Source of the DNA: an uncultured Sphingomonadaceae bacterium
Lineage (GTDB): Bacteria > Pseudomonadota > Alphaproteobacteria > Sphingomonadales > Sphingomonadaceae
Assembly: GCA_913060895.1 (NCBI GenBank)
Contig: CAJXSN010000018.1
Location: forward strand, 1 to 46,965
Direction of reading: 5' to 3'
DNA: 46,965 nucleotides
Shown: piece after piece, positions 34,620 to 44,487 of the stretch
Layout of the letters: each line of letters begins with the position of its first letter
Position numbering within the stretch: position 1 is the stretch's first letter
Position numbers and translations under genes: made by a program
The notes under the pieces: model-generated
Told to the model about the DNA's origin: nothing
The model's database searches: none
Seen by the model: the letters and a program-made list of their open reading frames with translations, nothing else

Positions 34620-35087
34620 ATGAACCTTCGCAAGGGTCTTAGACCACGGCTTCTGGCAACGGCGCTTGGCCTGATGGCCATTGGCACGGCAGGCTGCACC
34701 TCCATCACGGAAGGTGCGGGTTATATACCCAATGATCAACTGACCAGTGCGATCCAGCCTGGCCTGGATAACCGTCGCTCTGTTGAAGAAACTCTGGGAC
34801 GTCCCAGCTTCGAAAGCCAGTATGGCGCGCCCACGTGGTATTATGTGTCCAGCACGACCGGGCGTAAGCCTTTCGTACGGCCGCGGATCCAGCAGCATGC
34901 TGTGTTTGCTGTGCAATTTGACGGCGCGGGCAATGTAGTATCCACCGGCACAACTGGTATGGAGCAGGTGGTTTACCTGACGCCCGATGGTAATGAAACA
35001 CCGACGCTGGGCCGCGAACGCAGTTTCCTCGAGGACCTGTTCGGCAATATCGGCACTGTCAATGCGGCGGGTGCTCCGGGCGGCTAA
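34620..35087 (+). CDS. BamE/SmpA-family outer-membrane lipoprotein
   Basis: 155 residues. A signal peptide with lipobox (IGTAGC) makes it a lipoprotein. The following domain has the BamE pattern NRRSVEETLGRPSFESQYGAPTWYYVSS and AVQFDGAGNVV. BamE is a part of the BAM complex that inserts outer-membrane proteins. I chose ATG 34620, with AAGGA 11 nt upstream; a TTG at 34599 is an alternative. About 236 bp upstream, between it and the CBP3-like gene, hold no gene. Confidence 0.87.
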   Translation: MNLRKGLRPRLLATALGLMAIGTAGCTSITEGAGYIPNDQLTSAIQPGLDNRRSVEETLGRPSFESQYGAPTWYYVSSTTGRKPFVRPRIQQHAVFAVQFDGAGNVVSTGTTGMEQVVYLTPDGNETPTLGRERSFLEDLFGNIGTVNAAGAPGG

Positions 35088-35137
35088 TTCCGTATCGGTT
35101 CGCTTGATACCGCCGCGCTGCGTCCCATATCTGGCGC

Positions 35138-35710
35138 ATGAGCAATTCCAACGACAGCCATGGCCTCACCCCGTGGCACGGCACCACCATCATCGGCGTG
35201 AAGCGCGGCGATAAAATCGTCGTCGCAGGTGATGGTCAGGTTTCCATGGGCAATACGGTTATGAAGCCGAACGCCCGTAAAGTGCGCCGGATTGGCGCCA
35301 AGGACGGGGGCGAAGGAAAGGTCGTCGCCGGATTCGCAGGCGCAACCGCCGATGCCTTCACTCTGTTCGAACGGCTGGAGCGCAAGCTGGACCAGTATAA
35401 TGGCCAGCTGATGCGGGCCGCTGTGGAACTCGCCAAGGATTGGCGGACCGACAAATATCTTCGCAATCTGGAAGCGTTGATGATTGTGGCCGATAAAGAC
35501 ACGCTGTTGGTGCTGACCGGCAATGGCGACGTGCTGGAGCCGGAAGGCGGCATCGCGGCTATTGGTTCGGGTGGTAATTATGCCCTCGCAGCGGCCCGTG
35601 CATTGTCGGATTATGAAGACGATCCGGAAAAAATCGCGCGCAAGGCAATGGCCGTGGCGGCGGATGTTTGCGTCTTTACCAATGACCAGGTGACGCTGGA
35701 AACAGTTTAA
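35138..35710 (+). CDS. hslV: ATP-dependent protease HslVU, peptidase subunit
   Basis: Threonine peptidase of the HslVU protease, related to proteasome beta subunits. 190 residues. The catalytic Thr16 is in [11 protein letters not shown], so the gene encodes a short N-terminal propeptide (about 15 residues) that must be removed; E. coli HslV has only the initiator Met. hslU follows 22 nt after the stop. Confidence 0.95.
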   Translation: MSNSNDSHGLTPWHGTTIIGVKRGDKIVVAGDGQVSMGNTVMKPNARKVRRIGAKDGGEGKVVAGFAGATADAFTLFERLERKLDQYNGQLMRAAVELAKDWRTDKYLRNLEALMIVADKDTLLVLTGNGDVLEPEGGIAAIGSGGNYALAAARALSDYEDDPEKIARKAMAVAADVCVFTNDQVTLETV

Positions 35711-35732
35711 ACCCCTTCATTTCGGAAATTCC

Positions 35733-37034
35733 ATGACAGAATCACTTACTCCCAAGGCGATTGTCGCCGCGCTGGACGAGCACATTATCGGGCAGAAGGA
35801 TGCCAAGCGAGCCGTCGCGGTGGCGCTGCGCAATCGATGGCGGCGGCAACGCCTCGGCGAGGAATTGCGCGACGAGGTTACGCCCAAGAACATCCTGATG
35901 ATCGGCCCCACCGGTTGCGGCAAAACCGAAATCAGCCGCCGTCTGGCGAAGCTGGCCGATGCCCCGTTCGTGAAGATCGAGGCGACCAAGTTTACGGAGG
36001 TCGGCTATGTCGGCCGCGACGTCGAACAGATTGCTCGCGATCTGGTGGAAGACGCGATCCGATTGGAAAAGGACAGCCGGCGTGAAGCTGTGCGCGAAGC
36101 TGCCAGCGAGGCAGCGATGGACCGGCTGCTGGATGCTATCGTGGGCGACAATGCCAGCGAAGCGACCCGCGAGAGCTTCCGCAGACGTATTACAGACAAT
36201 TCGATGAACGACACCGAAGTCGAAATCGAAGTGAAGGAAACACCTTCCATGCCGATGGATATGCCGGGCATGGGCGGCAATGTTGGCATGATCGATCTGG
36301 GCGAGATGTTCGGCAAGGCGATGGGCAAGGGTGCATCCAAGCGCCGCAAGATGAAGGTGCCCGAAGCGTGGGACCGGCTGGTCGATGAAGAAGCCGAGAA
36401 GCGCATGGATCAGGACGACGTGGCCCGTGTCGCGCTGGAGAATGCCGAAACCAATGGCATCGTCTTCCTCGACGAAATCGACAAGATTGCCGTCAGCGAT
36501 GTGCGCGGCGGCAGTGTGTCCCGTGAAGGCGTGCAGCGCGATCTGCTGCCGCTGATCGAAGGTACCACGGTTTCCACCAAGCACGGCCCGATGAAAACGG
36601 ACCATGTGCTGTTCATCGCCAGCGGCGCGTTCCACGTGGCCAAGCCCAGCGATATGCTGCCCGAATTGCAGGGCCGCCTGCCGATTCGGGTGGAACTGCG
36701 CGCACTGACCGAAGAGGACTTCGTCGCGATCCTGAGCGAAACCCGCGCCAATCTGGTGACCCAGTACAAAGCGTTGATCGGCACCGAAGATGTGACACTC
36801 GACATCACCGAAGACGCGGTGCGCGAAGTGGCGAAAATTGCGGCTCAGGTAAATGAAGGCGTCGAAAATATCGGCGCCCGCCGCCTCCAAACCGTGATGG
36901 AGCGTTTGCTGGAAGATATCAGCTTCGACGCAGAGAACCATGCGGGTGAGACGATTACCATTGATGCGGCCTATGTGCGTGAGCGACTGACCGATCTGGC
37001 TGCGGATACAGATCTGTCGAAGTATATTCTTTAG
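35733..37034 (+). CDS. hslU: ATP-dependent protease HslVU, ATPase subunit
   Basis: AAA+ unfoldase partner of HslV. 433 residues. Walker A GPTGCGKT (58-65), Walker B FLDEIDK, the sensor ASGAFH and the C-terminal sensor 2 region [17 protein letters not shown] are present; the I-domain lies between. The C-terminal tail (LSKYIL) that docks into HslV is intact. Translated directly after hslV. Confidence 0.96.
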   Translation: MTESLTPKAIVAALDEHIIGQKDAKRAVAVALRNRWRRQRLGEELRDEVTPKNILMIGPTGCGKTEISRRLAKLADAPFVKIEATKFTEVGYVGRDVEQIARDLVEDAIRLEKDSRREAVREAASEAAMDRLLDAIVGDNASEATRESFRRRITDNSMNDTEVEIEVKETPSMPMDMPGMGGNVGMIDLGEMFGKAMGKGASKRRKMKVPEAWDRLVDEEAEKRMDQDDVARVALENAETNGIVFLDEIDKIAVSDVRGGSVSREGVQRDLLPLIEGTTVSTKHGPMKTDHVLFIASGAFHVAKPSDMLPELQGRLPIRVELRALTEEDFVAILSETRANLVTQYKALIGTEDVTLDITEDAVREVAKIAAQVNEGVENIGARRLQTVMERLLEDISFDAENHAGETITIDAAYVRERLTDLAADTDLSKYIL

Positions 37035-37089
37035 CATCAAGAAAGCTGTTTCCAGCGGAACTGTTGCTGCGATAATACATTGGTATTTC

Positions 37090-37833
37090 ATGAACATCGA
37101 TCATGAGCAGCAGCAGTTTCGCACATCCAAGCCATCACGCCTCGGGCGCGGAATTGAAAGGCTGACCCATCCATTTGGCAAGGCTTTATCTGCGGTGGTT
37201 CCCAAATCACTTGTAGAGGCGGTTCTTAAAGGTCTCGACCGGACGGTCGGTGCGGCGCAACTGGTTCGTTTCGATCACGATGTTTATGACATCGAAGCAG
37301 CAAATCGCGCTGCCAAAACTGTTTCCCGCACAGCTCAATCTATCAGTGCCAGTACGGGCGCAGCGGCGGGCCTTGGCGGTGCCGTGTCGATGAGCGCGGA
37401 TATCCCGGCCACTATTGCGATCGCATTGCGGACAATACGCGACACGGGCCGTGCGTTCGGATTTGAAGGTGCCGGAGCAAACGAAAAACTGTTCCGCCTC
37501 CAGATACTCGAATTGGCAGCCCTGGACGATCCTGATTTACGTACACAGCGGATTGCCGACCTCGAAAATGCAATCGGCCCTGATGGCACCCTGATTGAAG
37601 CGGACCATGAAACAATCACGCCAATTATCGATCAGGCGGTAGAGCGGGTTTCCCGCGCTGTCGCATTTGCAAGCTTTCGCAAGCGCGCAGGCATGATCGT
37701 CCCGATTGTCGGTTCGCTGGTAGGTGGTGTGGTCAATTCATCGTTTCAGAAAGACGTCGGAAAGGCAGCCCGTTTTGCATTCCAGACCCGCCGTCGACGC
37801 AGTCAGGGCGCTGATCAGCCAGTGCCTGCCTAA
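37090..37833 (+). CDS. EcsC-family protein
   Basis: 247 residues. Members of the EcsC family contain an amphipathic glycine-rich membrane segment (here AAGLGGAVSMSADIPATIAIALRTI, about 95-120) and a helical C-terminal half (MIVPIVGSLVGGVVNSSF). The function is not established. It follows hslU by 55 nt, though a separate promoter is possible. Its stop overlaps that of the convergent SulP gene in CTAA (37830-37833). Confidence 0.75.
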   Translation: MNIDHEQQQFRTSKPSRLGRGIERLTHPFGKALSAVVPKSLVEAVLKGLDRTVGAAQLVRFDHDVYDIEAANRAAKTVSRTAQSISASTGAAAGLGGAVSMSADIPATIAIALRTIRDTGRAFGFEGAGANEKLFRLQILELAALDDPDLRTQRIADLENAIGPDGTLIEADHETITPIIDQAVERVSRAVAFASFRKRAGMIVPIVGSLVGGVVNSSFQKDVGKAARFAFQTRRRRSQGADQPVPA

Positions 37834-39347
37834 GGGTGGGGCGCTAGCCCGATTTCCACGCCCGTTTTGTCTGTTAACGCGAACTTGTCGATCAGATCGG
37901 CACTGGCCTCGTTCAGCCCGATTACCTGAACGCTGCGGCCATTGCGGCGCATCCGCTCGACAACCTTATCGAGCATACCGACGCCAGTGATATCCCAGAA
38001 ATGCGCGCGGGTAACGTCGATGATGACGTGGTCTGCCGGATCGGGGCGAGCGCTTTCGCGGCCAAAGGATTCGCTGAACCGGTCTACGCTGGCAAAGAAG
38101 ATCTGGCCGGTGACGATATAGGTCGCCGTATCGGCTTCGCGTGTGCGCACCACACCGAACATGCTGCTTACCTTGCCGGTAAAGAATATCCCCGACAACA
38201 AAACGCCGACCAGCACGCCCAGTGCCAGATTATGAGTAGCAACCACGACGATAACCGTTGCCAGCATGACCACGCTGCTCTGCCACGGATGGACGCGCAG
38301 GTTGGGGATCGAATTCCAGCTGAATGTCCCGATGCTGACCATGATCATTACGGCGACCAGCGCCGGCATTGGCACCTGTCCCACAATCGGGCCTAGCAGC
38401 CACAACAGCACCAGAAGGGTGAAGCCGGCGGTGAAACTGGAAAGCCTCCCGCGCCCACCGCTTGTCACGTTGATGACCGACTGACCGATCATCGCACAGC
38501 CGCCCATGCCGCCAAAGAATGCTGCGACAACATTCGCAACGCCCTGGCCCCAGCTTTCGCGCTGCTTGTTGCTGCCCGTATGCGTCATGTCATCGACAAT
38601 TTGTGCGGTCAGCAGCGATTCAAGCAGGCCGACAGCCGCCATCGTCAGTGAATAGGGCAGGATGATCTGCAGCGTTTCCAGTGTCAGTGGAACGTCGGGA
38701 ATGATGAAGTAAGGCAGACCCTCCGGCAACTCGCCCATGTCTGCCACAGTGTTGACTGGTGCGCCGAGCCAGATTGTCAGCCCGGTCAGCACGATGATCG
38801 CAACCAAGGGGCTGGGTATGGCAGTGGTGAGTTTCGGCAGCAGGTAGATAATCGCCAGTGCGCCTGCGACCATCGCATAGGTCAGCATGCTGACACCCTC
38901 ATTACCGGGCATCAACTGCGGTAGCTGCGCCATAAAAATGAGGATGGCGAGCGCATTGACGAAGCCGGTGATGACACTGCGGCTGACGAACTGCATCAGC
39001 AGGTCGAGCCGCAGTAATGCCGCGATTCCCTGGAAAATGCCCATCAGAACAGTCGCGGCGAACAGGTATTCGACACCGTAATCGCGCACCAGTGGGACCA
39101 CCACTACGGCTACCGCTGCCGTAGCAGCGCTGATCATGCCCGGACGGCCACCGGTAAAGGCGATGACCATAGCAATCGCGATGGAGGCATACAGTCCCAC
39201 ACGCGGATCGACGCCTGCGATGATACTGAAGCCGATAGCCTCCGGAATCAGCGCCAGCGATACGACGATACCGGCGAGTATATCCTTGCGGATATTGCCG
39301 AACCAGTCCTGCTTGAACGACGCATTGGTCGCAGCGATTGCGGTCAT
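37830..39347 (-). CDS. SulP-family anion transporter with STAS domain
   Basis: 505 residues, about ten to twelve membrane segments (e.g. [32 protein letters not shown]-type turns), then a STAS domain at about 400-505 ([27 protein letters not shown]). SulP carriers take up sulfate, bicarbonate or other anions; the substrate is not decidable. ATG 39347 starts [15 protein letters not shown], before the first membrane segment; longer frames lie in the upstream gene. The ABC exporter gene ends 118 bp upstream on the same strand. Confidence 0.9.
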   Translation of the reverse strand: MTAIAATNASFKQDWFGNIRKDILAGIVVSLALIPEAIGFSIIAGVDPRVGLYASIAIAMVIAFTGGRPGMISAATAAVAVVVVPLVRDYGVEYLFAATVLMGIFQGIAALLRLDLLMQFVSRSVITGFVNALAILIFMAQLPQLMPGNEGVSMLTYAMVAGALAIIYLLPKLTTAIPSPLVAIIVLTGLTIWLGAPVNTVADMGELPEGLPYFIIPDVPLTLETLQIILPYSLTMAAVGLLESLLTAQIVDDMTHTGSNKQRESWGQGVANVVAAFFGGMGGCAMIGQSVINVTSGGRGRLSSFTAGFTLLVLLWLLGPIVGQVPMPALVAVMIMVSIGTFSWNSIPNLRVHPWQSSVVMLATVIVVVATHNLALGVLVGVLLSGIFFTGKVSSMFGVVRTREADTATYIVTGQIFFASVDRFSESFGRESARPDPADHVIIDVTRAHFWDITGVGMLDKVVERMRRNGRSVQVIGLNEASADLIDKFALTDKTGVEIGLAPHP

Positions 39348-39465
39348 GATAAAGTGCCTGAAGTTTTTGCTTAGGCCATTCCGCCAAAGAGGAACGACAA
39401 GAATACGATGAAAGCGCGCCCTAGTCTTTGCTGCAATGCAGCACAAGCGCTCGCTTTTTCTCGCC

Positions 39466-41292
39466 CTATTGGGCGGCCACGTCCTGCGGTTGATCCTCGG
39501 TCTGTTGGCGCGCCCACATTTCTGCGTAAAGGCCGTCACGGCGCAGCAGTTGTGAGTGTGTCCCGCGTTCCTCCAGCCGCCCTTCGTTGAGGACCAGAAT
39601 GTCATCTGCATCGGCAATCGTGGACAGGCGGTGGGCAATGGCCAGCGCCGTGCGATCCTGAGCCACCCGGTCCAGCGTTGCCAATATGGCTTGTTCGGTA
39701 CGCGAATCGAGCGCGCTGGTCGCCTCGTCGAACAACAGGATTGGCGGATCTTTCAGCAGGGTGCGGGCAATCGCGACGCGCTGCTTTTCTCCGCCAGAAA
39801 GCTTCAGGCCGCGCTCGCCGACTTGAGTGTCAAAGCCCTCGGGCAGGGTCTCGATAAAAGGCAGGATTGCGGCATCGCGTGCAGCTGCCAGCACTTCAGC
39901 CTCGCTTGCGTCCCCGCGTCCATAGCCGATGTTATAGCCGATGCTTTCGTTGAACAGCACGCTGTCCTGCGGGACGATGCCGATGGCCGCGCGCAAGGAA
40001 GCCTGTTGAACCTCGGCGATATCTTGCCCTGCAATCAGGATGCGGCCCTGTTGTGGATCGTAGAACCGGAAGAGCAAGCGCCCGATGGTCGATTTGCCTG
40101 CACCCGATGGTCCGACGATTGCGGTGCGTGAACCGGCGGGCACCTCAAAGCTGAGACCGTGAAGAATCGTCCGTTCCGGATCGTAACCGAACACCACATT
40201 GTCGAACACGACGGTAGGCGGCTGAGCGATCAGGGCCGGGGCGCCGGGCGCATCCTGTACCTCGACCTCCGTGTCGATCAGACGGAACATCTCCGCCATA
40301 TCGACCAGCCCTTGGCGTATGCTGCGATAGACCCAGCCGAGCATGTCGAGCGGGCGGAACAGCTGCATCAAATACATATTGATCGCAGTCAGATCGCCGA
40401 CAGTCAGACGGCCTTTGCTCCATTCCCACACGGCAAAGGCCATTGCCCCCGCCATCAAAGCATTGGTAATCAGCGACTGGACGATGTTCAGCAGCCCGAG
40501 CGAGTTTTCGCTTTTAATTGCAGCCTGCTGATAATCGGTAGTGGCGGAGGCGTAGCGGTCCTGTTCGCGTTTCTCGGCCCCGAAATACTTGACCGTCTCG
40601 TAGTTCAGCAGCGAGTCTACGGCGCGGGAAAGGGCGGTTCCGTCCAGCTGGTTCATCTCTGCGCGCAATTGCACCCGCCATTCGGTGATCCAGCGGGTGA
40701 TCGCGATATACAGAATGACGGTGAAGGCAGTAGCCGCCACCAGTTCCCATCCGAACAAAGTGTAGAAAATGATCGCCACCGCCGTCAGCTCGATCAGGGT
40801 GGGGGCGATGTTGAACAGCAGGAAATAGAGCATCGAATCGATGGTCTTCGTCCCGCGCTCGATCGTCTTTGTCACCTCGCCTGTGCGGCGCGAAAGGTGG
40901 AAGCGGAGCGACAGGCGGTGGAGGCGGGAAAATACGTCTTCGGCCAGTGCGCGGGTGGCATCCTGCCCGACCCTTTCGAACACCACATTGCGCAAATTGT
41001 CGAAACCGACGGAGGTGAAGCGCGCACCCGCATAGGCAAGCACGAAACCCAGCGCGACCCACAGAACCGTTTCACGCCCTCCGAAATCCGCGCCATCGTT
41101 GGCGCCGGTCATTGCGTCGATGGCCTCTTTCATCGCCAGCGGCATGGTCAGCACGACGGCCTTGGCCATCAGCACGATCAGCAGTGCGCCGATGATGCGC
41201 GCCTTCAGATCGGGCCGGTCCTTTGGCCACAAATAGGGGAGGAAGCGGCGTATCGTCCCCCAGCTATCGGCGGGCGGGCGTTGTTCGGGCAT
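39466..41292 (-). CDS. ABC exporter of the Atm1/ABCB7 type
   Basis: 608 residues from ATG 41292 (GTG 41310 is an alternative). A six-helix membrane domain is followed by an ATPase: Walker A GPSGAGKST (394-402), signature LSGGEKQRVAIART (from about 498), Walker B ILLFDE (518-523). The stretch LLNYETVKYFGAEKRE is a hallmark of the Atm1/ABCB7 group, which exports glutathione-bound sulfur compounds or metal-glutathione adducts. Homologues in alphaproteobacteria are implicated in Fe-S and heavy-metal handling. Confidence 0.9.
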   Translation of the reverse strand: MPEQRPPADSWGTIRRFLPYLWPKDRPDLKARIIGALLIVLMAKAVVLTMPLAMKEAIDAMTGANDGADFGGRETVLWVALGFVLAYAGARFTSVGFDNLRNVVFERVGQDATRALAEDVFSRLHRLSLRFHLSRRTGEVTKTIERGTKTIDSMLYFLLFNIAPTLIELTAVAIIFYTLFGWELVAATAFTVILYIAITRWITEWRVQLRAEMNQLDGTALSRAVDSLLNYETVKYFGAEKREQDRYASATTDYQQAAIKSENSLGLLNIVQSLITNALMAGAMAFAVWEWSKGRLTVGDLTAINMYLMQLFRPLDMLGWVYRSIRQGLVDMAEMFRLIDTEVEVQDAPGAPALIAQPPTVVFDNVVFGYDPERTILHGLSFEVPAGSRTAIVGPSGAGKSTIGRLLFRFYDPQQGRILIAGQDIAEVQQASLRAAIGIVPQDSVLFNESIGYNIGYGRGDASEAEVLAAARDAAILPFIETLPEGFDTQVGERGLKLSGGEKQRVAIARTLLKDPPILLFDEATSALDSRTEQAILATLDRVAQDRTALAIAHRLSTIADADDILVLNEGRLEERGTHSQLLRRDGLYAEMWARQQTEDQPQDVAAQ

Positions 41293-41421
41293 GGCGGTAT
41301 CGGGTGGCACGGCAGCCTATGTGGTGCACGCAGGTGCCGACAGCAAGGCGGCTGGAAGCCCTATAACTACACACGCATGACCTTCGTCCGCGGATAAAGG
41401 AGTATCGCGTGCGGCAGACCT

Positions 41422-42429
41422 TTACAGATTACCGCGCTGCGAACCCGCAGCAATCGGCCGCCTGCCGCGTGTGCGCTTGCGGGTACCGACCGGCAAATCG
41501 AACAGAATTTGGCGGCTGGCAAAATCAATCGCCACCCGGTCGAAGCTGCGCAAACTCTGCATGCCCAGAATGAGTGCCGGACGTTTATCCAGACCCAGCG
41601 CGGCAAAGGCAGGCCCGTCGGCAAAGGATACCGGCACGCGCGAAAGGGCCAAGCCTGAAATCATCACCTGCCTCGCGGTGAACAGATCGCTGGACGTTGT
41701 GACGCCGTTCACATCGGTAGCGATCGTTTGGCCGGAGGTGCGGCCTCGCATCCGGCGTTGCAGCGCCATGTTGCCGACAGACCCTTGCGCGCCGGTGTCG
41801 ATGATGATCGCGGTTTTTACCCCGTCGACTTCTGCGTGGGTAATAATCATCTGCCCCAGCTTGCGCCGTGCGCGCACCACGATTTCAAAGCCGTCGCTAC
41901 TGTCGTCTTCAAAGGCATCACCCACCGTCATCGTCCGGTCGCGAAAGTCGATCATGACGCGAAGGCCCTGCAGCGAATCCAGCCCCAGAATGCCGTCCGC
42001 CCCAATGTTCCGCTCCAACAGCAGGGGGGAGCGCAAATTGTCTAGCTGGCGACCGGCGAATTGCAGGCCATCGAAATCGACCATCGTCACCTGAGCTTTG
42101 CTGCTCATGCCAACCAGTGTGGCCGTGCCGGTGGGCGTCATGGCAAAACGCTCGGACAGTTTCGGAGTGACGACGGTTGCCTGGGCTCCGGTATCGACCA
42201 TGAAATCGAACGGACCTTCGCCGGAGATCTGTACCGGCACCGTCATACGGTGATGTCTGTCGCGGGTGATCGCGAGGATATCCCCCTCGATTGCATTGAT
42301 CCGCTGCTCCAGAGAGCGGATGGTCTGCGCCGTGCTCTGCGCGGCTTGCGCGGCAATGGGCGAGAGCATGGCTCCGGCGGCGGCTGAACTTGCGGCGATC
42401 CCCGATACAATGCGTTGAAAGCACGTCAT
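41422..42429 (-). CDS. Secreted two-domain retropepsin-like aspartyl protease
   Basis: 335 residues. A signal peptide (about 1-30, cleaved near AAQAA) precedes two repeated retropepsin-like halves, each with an active-site motif: MVDTGAQATVV (Asp79) and IIDTGAQGSVG (Asp211). Each half also has an ILG(L/M) turn (GILGLDSLQG and LILGMQSLRS). Retroviral-type proteases pair one Asp from each half of a dimer. This chain may therefore form a pseudo-dimer on its own. The substrate is unknown. Confidence 0.82.
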   Translation of the reverse strand: MTCFQRIVSGIAASSAAAGAMLSPIAAQAAQSTAQTIRSLEQRINAIEGDILAITRDRHHRMTVPVQISGEGPFDFMVDTGAQATVVTPKLSERFAMTPTGTATLVGMSSKAQVTMVDFDGLQFAGRQLDNLRSPLLLERNIGADGILGLDSLQGLRVMIDFRDRTMTVGDAFEDDSSDGFEIVVRARRKLGQMIITHAEVDGVKTAIIIDTGAQGSVGNMALQRRMRGRTSGQTIATDVNGVTTSSDLFTARQVMISGLALSRVPVSFADGPAFAALGLDKRPALILGMQSLRSFDRVAIDFASRQILFDLPVGTRKRTRGRRPIAAGSQRGNL

Positions 42430-42521
42430 ATGTCTCTCCCGTATCTACCCCGCTAGCAGATTAGCATGGCAGGGAAGACAGGGCCAATATGGACGCAGGG
42501 CTATCCTATCCTGCGCGCGTT

Positions 42522-44486
42522 TTAGCGAGCAGCGCGCCGGGCCCAGCGTTCCGATCCCCAGCGGGCAACGACGGCATCGGCCCGCGCAAGATCATCGCCC
42601 GATAGCTGGTCGTAGGGGGTGCAGCGGTTCTGGGGCTGGAAGCACACGGCATGGGTGTCGAGCCGGATGCTGACGATTGTGCCATCGTCTGCTGCCAGGC
42701 CGATGGCGGTCGGTTCATCCAGCGGCCCGATTTGCAGGAAGGGGGGCAAGTCCGGCTGGACAGGCTTTTCCCCGGCCATTGCCGACAGGATGATCCCGCG
42801 CAGATCGGACAGGCCGAGCGGGCCCGCCGGGGCGACGCCGGGGCGGTTCACAACCAGAAAGGTTTCGTTCTGGGCTTTGCCGATACGGTGACCGTGGCCC
42901 AGAAATCCATCATCGAACAATTCCTCCCCGTGATCCCCCGTCACCACCAGCAGCGTATTGTCCCACTCGCCGCGCGCCTTCAGCCGGTCGATCAACTCGC
43001 CAAGCCAGTAATCCGCCGCCGCAACTGCATTCCAATAGCTGCGCCGGACGTGATCCGCGTTCTTGGCCGAGATCGCGCTGCGCACGATCGGATTGTCCTC
43101 GATCAGATTGGGCATTTCGTCATGCGCATAAGGGAAGTGCGGAGTTTGAAAGTTGAAATAGGCGAAAACCGGCCTTTGCCAGTCATCAGCCGTGCCGAAA
43201 CTTTCGTCGAATGCGGCCAGCAGGTGATTCTCCGCCACCAGCAAAGACCCCTGCGCAGCGAAACTGAACGCGCGTTTTTCCTTCAGGCTTTCTGCATCGA
43301 CATAGATATCGGCGGCATCGCGCATCCCGACGGTTTCCGAAATTCCTCCGAAATCCTCTGGCTGACCCGAGAAGACGCCAATGCGATAACCGCTTTCGTC
43401 CAGATCGCGGAACAGCGACGGGCTGCCCGGCTGCGGCAGCAGCGATCCGGAGAAAAGCGATTTGAGCGATTCGGTCGTAAAGCCAACATGGCTGAAGATG
43501 GATGACGCGGCGCTGCCGCCGGCCGCCAGCACATTGAGATGGGGGGCGACTTCCCTGCCATTTACCCGTTTGCCCAGAACATCGCCGCGTGTGCTTTCCA
43601 TCACGACGATCACCAGATTGGGCCGCTCTCCCTTAATAGAAGCGGCGCCGGGCTGCTCTGGCACAGGCACCAGTTTCAAATCCCCGCCAAAGCCATCCTC
43701 GTCCACGCCATTGCCCGGAATATCCAGCGCCAGTGGGTGGCGGGCTGCATCGAAGGGGTGATCGTCATGGATGATTGCGGCAAGGCCGTAGCCGTCGCGG
43801 TCAAAATCGGTCGCGGTATCGAGAGCGGTTCCCCCGGCGCTCCAGACCTGGGTGCGGTTGAGGCCGAAGGCTGCGTCCCCGCCCGAACGCGGAATGATAA
43901 ACAGTGCGATGGCCAGCGACAGCGCCGCTACGCCCATCGTCTTCCAGCCTGCGCGCGAAGGCTTGGTGCGCGAATCCGTTTGTTCCCCGGGATGACGGCG
44001 CACCCACCGCCAGACCAGCCAGTACGCCAGTACGATTAAGAGCAGCGCGCCGACACCCAGCGTAATTTCGTTGAGACCATACAATATGGCATCACCCAGA
44101 CTGCCACCGCCCAATTGCTTCAGCAGACCAAAGCTCATCGCATCGCTGAAATAGCTGGCGAGTTGATAGCGCAGGGCCATTATCCCGGCGAAGATCCCGC
44201 CAAAGGCAAATATGAAGTGGAACAGCAGGTGCCGGTTTGACCCGCTGCGGTTGAGCCGCGCGATCAGGGCCCACGCGATTATGCCGATAAAGGCCTGCGC
44301 GCAGACATACCCTATGGCGAACAGCGCAATCTCTGCCGGCGCATCGACCGCGCGGGACTGGCCGAAGCCGCCAGTGAACAGGCCGAACTTGCGATTCGCC
44401 AGCAGCAGCTCGATGAAAGACAGCAGGGCGATCACGCCCGCCGCCGCCATGAAGGTCTGCGGTCTGGTGAGGGAAGGCAGCCTCAT
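42522..44486 (-). CDS. Membrane-anchored sulfatase-superfamily enzyme (LTA synthase-like)
   Basis: 654 residues from ATG 44486. About five membrane helices occupy the first 200 residues. The C-terminal extracellular domain has the alkaline-phosphatase/sulfatase motifs VIVVMESTRGDVLG (nucleophile Thr), TPHFPYAHDEMPN and VTGDHGEELFDDGFLGHGH (metal site). Related enzymes transfer phosphoglycerol or phosphoethanolamine to envelope glycans, or cleave sulfate. It is 1 nt downstream of the flippase gene and cotranscribed with it, which favours a role in cell-surface polysaccharide modification. The exact substrate is unknown. Confidence 0.85.
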   Translation of the reverse strand: MRLPSLTRPQTFMAAAGVIALLSFIELLLANRKFGLFTGGFGQSRAVDAPAEIALFAIGYVCAQAFIGIIAWALIARLNRSGSNRHLLFHFIFAFGGIFAGIMALRYQLASYFSDAMSFGLLKQLGGGSLGDAILYGLNEITLGVGALLLIVLAYWLVWRWVRRHPGEQTDSRTKPSRAGWKTMGVAALSLAIALFIIPRSGGDAAFGLNRTQVWSAGGTALDTATDFDRDGYGLAAIIHDDHPFDAARHPLALDIPGNGVDEDGFGGDLKLVPVPEQPGAASIKGERPNLVIVVMESTRGDVLGKRVNGREVAPHLNVLAAGGSAASSIFSHVGFTTESLKSLFSGSLLPQPGSPSLFRDLDESGYRIGVFSGQPEDFGGISETVGMRDAADIYVDAESLKEKRAFSFAAQGSLLVAENHLLAAFDESFGTADDWQRPVFAYFNFQTPHFPYAHDEMPNLIEDNPIVRSAISAKNADHVRRSYWNAVAAADYWLGELIDRLKARGEWDNTLLVVTGDHGEELFDDGFLGHGHRIGKAQNETFLVVNRPGVAPAGPLGLSDLRGIILSAMAGEKPVQPDLPPFLQIGPLDEPTAIGLAADDGTIVSIRLDTHAVCFQPQNRCTPYDQLSGDDLARADAVVARWGSERWARRAAR

Positions 44487-44487
44487 A

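Noticed and set aside
39461-39474. CGCCC/GGGCG hairpin at the end of the ABC exporter gene as terminator
   Set aside because: No T run follows on the transcribed (minus) strand, so it is not a Rho-independent terminator.
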